Origin: Sweltsa coloradensis
Lineage: Eukaryota; Arthropoda; Insecta; Plecoptera; Chloroperlidae
Direction of reading: 5' to 3'
Length of the DNA stretch: 64,000 nucleotides
Assembly: GCA_024449915.1 (NCBI GenBank)
Contig: JAMZAV010000156.1
Span: forward strand, 62,001-126,000
The position numbers and the translations under genes were made by a program. Below are positions 56,477-64,000 of this stretch, in pieces (the first letter of the stretch is position 1; the number at the start of each line of letters is the position of its first letter). A model generated the notes under the pieces. That model saw only the letters and a program-made list of their open reading frames with translations. It was not told the DNA's origin and did no database searches.

Positions 56477-59400
56477 ATGAGTTTCCCGAAGCCTGTTCTG
56501 CATGTGGAAGTGGTGCAACGATTACGCAGGTAAGATATTGATATATTTAACTATACACATAATAATGTTTGAGTTTTACTTTGTAAACCGTTAATATTGG
56601 TTCTAATTTTCAGCAACATGGATCCACAAGAGTTGACGGAATTAATCACAGAAGAATTTATATTGTTAGAGCAAAACACAAGAATTTTAACGATGTCTTC
56701 AATAGATTTGAATGATTGTGTTAACAAAAACATACTGCAACACGTAGAAACTATTAACGTTTGCGAACTTAATAATTTGGATACGATAATGGTAAGTCAA
56801 GGCTCTGTGCTTCCTCTTGCACTCCCATGTAGGTAGAGCCTAGTAGGCCTAGTAGTACCCTAGTTTCTTTATTCAGCCGTAGATTCTACCATTTATGATT
56901 AATTGTAGGCCGGCTAGGTCTAAGCGGATCTTATGTCCTCAATAAACACTTCGGTGAGTGCGGGTGGACCTAGGCCTGGCCTACATGTCGATGTGGCTGT
57001 GCACCTGCCGGGTAAGCTATCACAAGATTTCGTATAAAGGCCCCTAGCCTAAGCCTAGACCTAGGTTCTAACATTGCCAGTAATACTAAACCTACAAGTG
57101 TAGGCCTCTTGGCTCTCCGGGAAATGCCGTTCATGGTTCCAATACGTGCCTAAACTTATGTCTTTGGCTAGGGTATGCCTAGGGGTAGGCCACCAATAGC
57201 TTTCCTGTTGTCTGACTCTGATAGGCCTAGCCCTACTAGTCGCCACTTTAGCCTATGATAGGCTAGATAGGCTAGGCTAGGGAGAAAAGACCCATGCTGT
57301 CTAGATCCAGCCTTATGTTGTGATGTAGGTGAACCTACAAATAACTTGGCCCTGGTGGAAGGGTGAGCTCGAGCTGCAGTCCCTGCTCTATCTTATCTCT
57401 CTCTTAGTTACAAATGTGGGCCTAGTTTCTAAAACATTTTTAATGCCTGAAGCAATTGTTGACGTTTGTTTGAAGTTATGGTCAAAATAGAGGGAAGAGT
57501 GACCGTACAATTGGGGGGTAGGCCCGAAGGAATATGGCATTAAGAGGATGCGGGTTCGAATCCCGTATGAGGAATATTTTTTGGAATCATCCTTCACCCT
57601 CATCTATCGCCAGTTCACCACTCATCGTCTTGAATTAAACAACAATAGCCTAATCATAATAATCATCTCATTTGTTCGCCCTGTAAATGCAACATCATAA
57701 TAATCATCTCATTTGTTCGCCCTGTAAATGTAGGCCTTCAGCATACCATGGACTAGGCCTAATTAGTAATTATTACCGGTAGGCACGACCTGTATGTATT
57801 TCAAGTATTCCTTACAAAGTCCTGTGCTGCATAAATGTAGTACGTAGGCCTACCTGTTTAAGTTTATTGTTCACTATCCAGAACGTCAACCTGAAGGACG
57901 TGGAGCTTCGTTGTCACATTTATCGGCTCAACCCTGAGGGAGCTCAGATCGAAGCCATGGCGGATGAAACCGATGAGAACCAACTCTCGGCTGCCAATCA
58001 TTGGATTCTACCTTCGAAAGACCTGGACGGTCTTTGGGACAGTCTTGTGTATGACTCGGAAATTAAAGATAATGTAGGTGATAGGCTAAGTGTTTTAAAA
58101 CAAAAGTTTATTCCGATTCAACCTAGAGATAAACGGTCGGTTATTTGTGATCACCACGGAATTCTATTTAGAACCCCACAGTACATTGATGGCCTCCTGG
58201 AGTTGTTCAGTTTTCGCATTTTTCTCATAAATAGTGCGAGCTAAAAGCTTAACGGCTGGTTATTTCATTAAATGCTCCAAACTAGCATTCCCGGGTCATA
58301 TACTGGTGAATCGTGGCTAATTAACCAACAGTCCTTGCTTTATAGGCCTAGGCTAGTCTTTTTAATTCCCCCCTAAAAAAAAATCCCCACTGAAAATCAG
58401 TTCTCTAGCTGACTTTGTGGGTTTTTATTTAAACTCTTGTAGGCCTACAAATAAATGTTTACTCGTGTACCTAATGTGTGTTCCAGCTCCTTAGTTTCGT
58501 AGAGACGACTTTGCTCTTCTCGGACCGATCTGTAGATTCCAACATCATCAGCTGGAACCGGGTGATTCTCCTCCACGGTCCGCCCGGCACCGGGAAGACT
58601 TCTTTGTGCAAAGCCCTCGCGCAGAAGCTCACGATACGGCTGTGCAACGGCGAGCGCTTCACACACGGCGAGCTCATAGAGATCAACAGCCATAGCCTCT
58701 TTTCTAAATGGTTTTCAGAGGTAGGTCCCACTTCTGATTAGGGTGATGACGGGTCCAAAAAGTTCAAACCGGTTCCTCCACGTCTGAACCGGTTTTTAAA
58801 GGTCAATTTTTGTTCAATGTAATCAGCCTTACGTGCGTGATTTTTGGAAGCGACTGTAGGCTACGGCCCAGAGTGAGCTGGCTTCAGTGTCCGGACTTTG
58901 TTAGGTACGACTGCTGACAGTGAAGTGTCATGTAGCAGCCTTGTGCGTCAAGACCGGTCGAGTGCTTGATAATCAGCTGGCATGTACACTTATTTTTAGT
59001 AGATAGGCCCCTACATGTAGCCATATCAAAATTCAAAACCTCTCAAAACCTATAAATGATCATGTTCTATAATATAATAAGCCTAAGCCTACTTACGGGT
59101 ATGTCCATGAGAAAGTATCCAAAATAACAAAATATAAAAAATAATGTTACAACTAAGTATGATACATCAAATTAATCACAAAAGATCACACTATCTTATT
59201 TATTATGCCTTGTGAAGTTTATTTTAATACATGTGTGTTCAAAACAAAGTTAAACGTGGAAATTTTTAAAACGGAAAAACGCCGGAAAATAATGTTCAAC
59301 TTTGGATGTTTATCAAAAGTTTTCTAATTGACTTACATAAAAAAAATTGTACCCAGTTATTCAGCAAAGTGTATATTTTATTAATCTACTATCTTTAAAC

Positions 59401-61466
59401 CCCTAAAAATAAAAGAAGATTTGTGGAAATATGATTTTCAAATCTGTATTTGAAGCTGTCACAAGAGAAACCAAATAGTGATTCAACTAGCTGTAAGAAC
59501 AGAGTATTGCATTTATCGACTCAAAACTTGGCACAGTGCTAGTTCATGCCACACTAAATAGATGGTGTAAGTGGCATCAACCTGAGTTCAATACACAGCC
59601 TTCCAGATAGATCTCAATATCAGTCACAAGAGGAAACCGAAGAACTTGTCACAAGAGAAACCACATTTTTTAAGCACATGGTTCTACTTGTTGTTGTTGT
59701 TGTTATTATTCTAAGTTTAATTCCCATTATGTATAAAAACATCAACATTTTAGGCTCTATTGAAATAATATGCATGTTATAATAGGCCTACTGAAAAATA
59801 CTTAGATCTAGATTCAGAATCACTAATGGAATCCAGGCCAGAATAGGGCTAGAAATGCTAGGCTTAGGCAAGGTAGAACTTTTAACAGTAGGTCCTAGAA
59901 TCGATATGTTAACAACTTTTAGGCAGGGACATGGCATGGGTAACTTTTAGAGATCATACTTTTACTGGGCCTAAGCCTAGTCACGGGAACTAAGTGGTTT
60001 GAATGTAGGCAAAAGACCTATGATTCTAGGTAGGGGTAGGTACAAGTCCAGAGGTGTTGGGCTTAGACCGAGGCCTAGACTGTTTTAGAAAACTAAGCAG
60101 CCTGTTAATTTTATAGCCTAAACTAATTTTATCAAATAACTGGTTCCCTTTACAGCCCTAGGCCTATCAAATGGCTAAAACTAACGCTAAAACTAAACCG
60201 TTCTGAGTTATATTTATGAAAGTTTGTGGGCCAAACCGATTTATGTGGCCTGCTATCAATGATTTTGCTGTAGGCCTACTGGCAAAGATCACTCTTTTAG
60301 CCAAACTGAATGCAGCACCTAATTTAGTTACGTATTCAGGGCGTCCGCGTGTAGCTATCTTTTGCGTTGAAGCTGCGGAATTTCAGCGTGTTGTTTCATT
60401 GCTCATTTCCCTATAAATATTTTGTGTTAAGCTCTTTTGATGTTGATAAATCTTATAATTCAACATGGTCAATCAATCCATCATAAATGCTTTTACTAAC
60501 ACTTGCACTTTTACACTTGTTTTTAACTGTTTAGCTAATAATCGATCTCATATATTTCAGACTTTTAGTAGTTAACCAATTGATTGTTAACATTTTACCA
60601 TTTGTTTTGTAAATATATATTAATCCACTCTACCTGTAATTTATCTTGTTGCTTCTCTAATGACAGTATGACTATTGATTGATAAAAAACAATGCTTTGT
60701 AACTAATATTAACCTTGCTTAATACTGGTTCACATATGTCACAAGAGAAACTGTCACAAGAGAAACCATACATGTTTAGTATAAATATGAATAATGTCAT
60801 TATCTTTAACCCAATGTTAACAAATCAACTGTTGTTTAATACATTAGTTAGGGATTGGTGATCAGACAAGTTTTTTATTTCAAAATTAAATTAGATTTGA
60901 TAGGCCAGGACTTGAAACTTGACATGTACATTTCAGTGTGCTTACCTTGTCACAAGAGGAAACTGATGAACTTTAATTTTTTGTAAGTCTTTGGATGTAC
61001 CAATCTGTTTGAGATTTTGAACATTAATAAATTATTTTTAACTTGAATTATTTACACAAATTTGACAGAAAACGCTCCAATAAATAAAAAACTGTGATCT
61101 AAGTAATACTCAAAATTCTTGCAAACGGTCACAAGAGAAACCATGGACAGACCCTTATCAATTAGTGAATAAATTACTCTACTCTACTCTATTATATGGC
61201 CACCCATTCTTATTTCATTTGCTTTAGATGACACGTATTTAACTGATCTGCTATTAATTTCCCGACCAACAGAGCGGCAAGCTCGTAATGAAGATGTTCT
61301 CTAAGATCCATGAGCTGACGGACGACCCTAAGGCCCTGGTGTGCGTCCTAATAGACGAGGTGGAGAGCCTGACCCACGCCCGTCAGTCTTCAATGTCCGG
61401 CTCCGAGCCCTCGGACTCCATCCGAGTGGTCAACGCCGTTCTCACTCAGATAGATCAGATGAGAAG
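56477..61466 (+). CDS. TRIP13: Pachytene checkpoint protein 2 homolog (TRIP13/PCH2), exons 1-5, 3' end off window
   Basis: Exons 56477-56529, 56614-56791, 57882-58073, 58487-58720 and 61273-61466 join in one open frame (283 codons plus 2 nt) with GT..AG introns. TRIP13 is an AAA+ ATPase that, with p31comet, unfolds HORMA-domain proteins (Mad2, meiotic HORMADs). Seen here: an N-terminal adaptor-binding region ([26 protein letters not shown]), Walker A GPPGTGKT at 172-179, [17 protein letters not shown], and Walker [12 protein letters not shown] with Asp247-Glu248. The match to vertebrate TRIP13 is strong in exons 3-5 and weak in exon 2. Start chosen as the ATG followed by [10 protein letters not shown], preceded by AAA. 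About 150 C-terminal residues should follow beyond 64000; no further exon was seen in 61467-64000. Confidence 0.93.
59458..61152 (+). repeat. Seven dispersed copies of a GTCACAAGAGAAACC motif in TRIP13 intron 4
   Basis: Copies start at 59458, 59623, 59648, 60738, 60753, 60949 and 61138, all on the + strand. Two forms exist: GTCACAAGAGAAACC and GTCACAAGAGGAAACC (one extra G; some end in T). Two pairs sit 25 and 15 bp apart. Flanking sequences are not otherwise repeated except a short GAnGAAC after two of the long forms. I found no copy elsewhere in the window. No known element explains it. Confidence 0.85.
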
Positions 61467-61480
61467 GTAAGGTAGATATT

Positions 61481-61570
61481 TTAAATTGCAAATTTACAAT
61501 GTTTTACAGGTATCTACGTTTTACAGGTATCTACTAGATACCTGTAAAACATAGTAAATTTGCAATTTAA
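61481..61570. repeat. 36-bp inverted repeat 14 bp after the TRIP13 exon 5 donor
   Basis: Arms 61481-61516 and 61535-61570 are near-perfect complements (TTAAATTGCAAATTTAC.., GTTTTACAGGTATCTA). The spacer is an extra copy of TTTTACAGGTATCTA. A strong intron hairpin next to a splice donor could affect splicing; that is inference. Confidence 0.85.
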
Positions 61571-61838
61571 CATACCGGTACACATAATAATTATGTATAC
61601 AGTTTAAGATTAACCTTTTCTATGCTATGCCCAAGTTAACTCGGCCTGAGGTGGCGAGCCCTCTCGGGCATTAGAAAATTTAAAAAACAAAACATTTAAA
61701 AAACCTATAACAATGACTAAAATAACAAAATAAAATAAGAAGGAAATAAAAAATTACATAGGCCTAAACAAAAGTGTTGTTTTTTGGTGGGTGGGGTTGT
61801 TTTGGGGTTGGTCTTAAATTGTATGAGAGGGAATTATG

Positions 61839-63044
61839 CAGAGTTGCCACTTTCAAGGATTTAATCCTTTTCTCAGGATTTTTAGAGTGTCTCAAGGATA
61901 ACAGGATTTTGGGCAAAATCTTAGGATTTTCTGCTGTCTTTAACCCATTGGAGCTGACTTACGGAACCGTTCCGTATTCCACGAGTATGGCCCAAAAATT
62001 TACATACGGAACAGTTCCGTGTCCGTTCCGTTCGTCTTTCAATTCGCGCCAAACTGGCGTAGTTCAGTCAATCTCACACAGATAGCAGCACTATATGGAG
62101 GCTGACTCTTTTACCGACGTGGTTGAGTTTTTTCCCCGATAAATTCTCGAACACGGCCATTTCACAGACGACTACAAATAATATGAAGGCCTACAAATTG
62201 TCAAGGCGGTATGTTACGAGAAATAGGCTTCCAGCTGTTGTTTACTTCGTAAAATGACGTAAAGCTCCTGAATGTTACGAGATGGCGAATCTGAAGGCGA
62301 TTGTGCTGAATTTCCAATGAGCGTGATATATTGTGAGATTCAGGAAGTGTTGTTGATTAGCTTGCAAATGATGCAAGCGATAATAATGATGTGGATGAAG
62401 ACTAGAGTACTTCTAACCAAGATAAAATAAGACGATGCCACAAGTAGGGTTAGGCCTAGGGCTGGCGGGAATATAAACTAGAAAAGCAAAGAATATGAAC
62501 TAAAAACAATAGGCCTAGGCCTTCAATTTTGTGCATTCATGCGATTTCGGCCCGTAGGCAGGGTGCGGCGGGGTGCCATCCCCCGTAATACGGATTTAAC
62601 TGGATCCGTACGGGCAAAATAAGCAAAATCAACTGGTGGCTCAATGGGTTAAAAAATACATTAAATTAATAAGTACATTTTTTTAAATTCAGCCAAAAAA
62701 AGCAATGTAGACAGTAAAAAAACATCAGGTTCTAGTAAAAATAAAACATAAGTGACTACATAGGCCTAACATTTTACCGCAAGTGGTGGTTATGGTGAGT
62801 AGGCCTAAAAGTAAAACGTTAAAAAAGGCCTATATTGAAAGAAAATTCTAATTCTTATGCGTTTGTCTGCACGTAATTTTGACTAGATTCTCGAAAATCA
62901 AGCTGGCATAACATATTTTGGTATGAAACCTGAAAATTTGTAACATTCCATGATACGCTAATGCTGAATAACTGTTTTCAAGGATTTCTCAGGATTTTTT
63001 AAGTATCTTTCAAGGATAAAAAAATTGACTTGGTGGCAACCCTG
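61839..63044. mobile_element. hAT-type element, host of a nested piggyBac-type MITE
   Basis: Ends CAGAGTTGCCAC and GTGGCAACCCTG are inverted repeats. AATTATG is duplicated at 61832-61838 and 63045-63051 (7 of the usual 8 bp). Subterminal zones share TTTCAAGGAT and TCTCAGGATTTTT. No transposase. It lies in the TRIP13 intron after exon 5. Confidence 0.75.
61944..62648. mobile_element. piggyBac-type MITE with TTAA duplication
   Basis: TTAA at 61940-61943 and 62649-62652; ends CCCATTGGAGC and GGCTCAATGGG are inverted repeats. 705 bp, non-coding. Inserted into the hAT-type element around it. Confidence 0.8.
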
Positions 63045-64000
63045 AATTATGGTTTTTCAAATATGTTGCATAATTTTGGAAACTATCCCTTTGCTATGGT
63101 AGGCCCTATATCTGTGTTTGTTTTTTTGTGTGGAGGGGGGATATCATGGGAGATAAAATTGACTAATTTTTTTACAAATAAAATATGTTATGATGATGAC
63201 ATGATATTTTTTACTTTTATTGTTGCCACCAGCCCTTTGGGCTCGTGGCAACAATAGTCCCTAGCCCAAGAGCATTTTTAGTTTTTACTAGTCCGCAATC
63301 AAATAGGTTATAGGCCTATTTATATTGATGTAAAACGATCATCAGCCTATGTGAATGTTTTAAGTGAAAATATTCGCCGGGTTTGACGTGTGCATATGGG
63401 GCACTAGGGAGTGACCGGAACGATTTTTCACCATTTGGTTTAGCCTAAATCGAGAGATTTTTATTTTGTGTACATACTTGGAAACGATTTTCCATTCTAG
63501 GTAGCGAAAACTATTGTAAACTCATAGGTTATTGGCGGGATATATTATGATTGTTTGAACGGCAATTAAGAACTCTGGAAAATGTACTAGCCTGTCGGGC
63601 TAGTGAAATGAGATTTTTACTAGCCCGAACAAAGTCTCACTAGCCTCGGGCGAGCGTTAGTTTCGCCCCCTGTCCTCATGTTCTTTGTTGGCTACCCAGT
63701 AGGTACCGGTACATAGGTTATATGTTGTATGTTGATAGAATGCCAATCGGCTGGAGTATTAGACTATTAGATGTGAGATTGGATCCAACAGCTTACCTTC
63801 GAGAAGTGATGATGGCTACTGAATTTGTAGATAAATAAAAAATAAACATGAAAGTACGGTATGTTCAAAACAAAACACAGAAAAACATGAGACATAGCTA
63901 AAGATCCTTCTCCCGAGATCAAGACATTGTGTCAAATCGTAACATTTAATGTTTTTCTGTGTTTTGTTCACTTCTTTTTTTTTCTTTCTTGTGCAAAGTT
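63045..64000. other. TRIP13 intron sequence to the window end
   Basis: No exon or RNA gene recognised. A hairpin with 22-bp arms (63863-63888 and 63949-63971, core AACAAAACACAGAAAAACAT) lies near the edge and may be one more small foldback MITE. Confidence 0.5.

Noticed and set aside
57515..57575. tRNA gene or SINE in TRIP13 intron 2 (GGGTTCGAATCCCG)
   Set aside because: Only the B-box arm is convincing. No A-box, body or tail matching the SINE family was seen, so it is left as an isolated B-box-like arm.

Overview
This is a eukaryotic nuclear window, AT-rich and full of transposons. Its genes are intron-split with GT..AG junctions. Protein families, compact exons and the frequent StuI-type palindrome TAGGCCTA suggest an arthropod, probably a hemipteran insect. 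That taxonomic call is inference, not proof.

Region 1 (1-45.6 kb) is a tandem, same-strand (+) cluster of five acid-lipase genes (LIPA / lipase-3 family, alpha/beta hydrolases). They share an eight-exon architecture. Copy A (989-3112) shows only its last two exons. Copy B (5369-10630) has exons 1-5 disrupted and exons 6-8 intact. Copy C (15235-22519) is complete and open: eight exons, 1245 nt, 414 aa. Copy D (25634-39836) carries a 4-kb complex repeat in intron 4, a full-length Gypsy retrotransposon in intron 6 and a frameshift at the catalytic histidine. Copy E (40987-45618) is intact except for a decayed exon 6. A and B share 3' flanks, C and D share 3' flanks, and D and E share promoter, exon 1 and introns, so the array grew by stepwise duplication. 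Comparing copies reveals empty sites for many insertions.

Region 2 (45.6-56.4 kb) has no recognisable gene. It holds microsatellites, tRNA-derived repeats, a three-level nest (hAT-type element containing a dispersed repeat containing a solo LTR), two copies of a second hAT-type element, a 36-bp tandem array and a foldback element.

Region 3 (56.5 kb to the end) holds the first five exons of a TRIP13/PCH2 AAA+ ATPase gene on the + strand, running off the window. Its introns are rich in TAGGCCTA. Intron 4 contains seven same-strand copies of a 15-16 bp motif (GTCACAAGAGAAACC) that I cannot assign to any element. The last intron holds a piggyBac-type MITE nested in a hAT-type element.

The lipases probably act as secreted or lysosomal digestive enzymes. 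TRIP13 acts in HORMA-protein remodelling in meiosis and the spindle checkpoint. Nothing indicates a functional link between the two loci. Two stretches (about 4.5-8.8 kb and 43.7-45.0 kb) look like low-accuracy consensus sequence, so some gene breaks may be artefacts.
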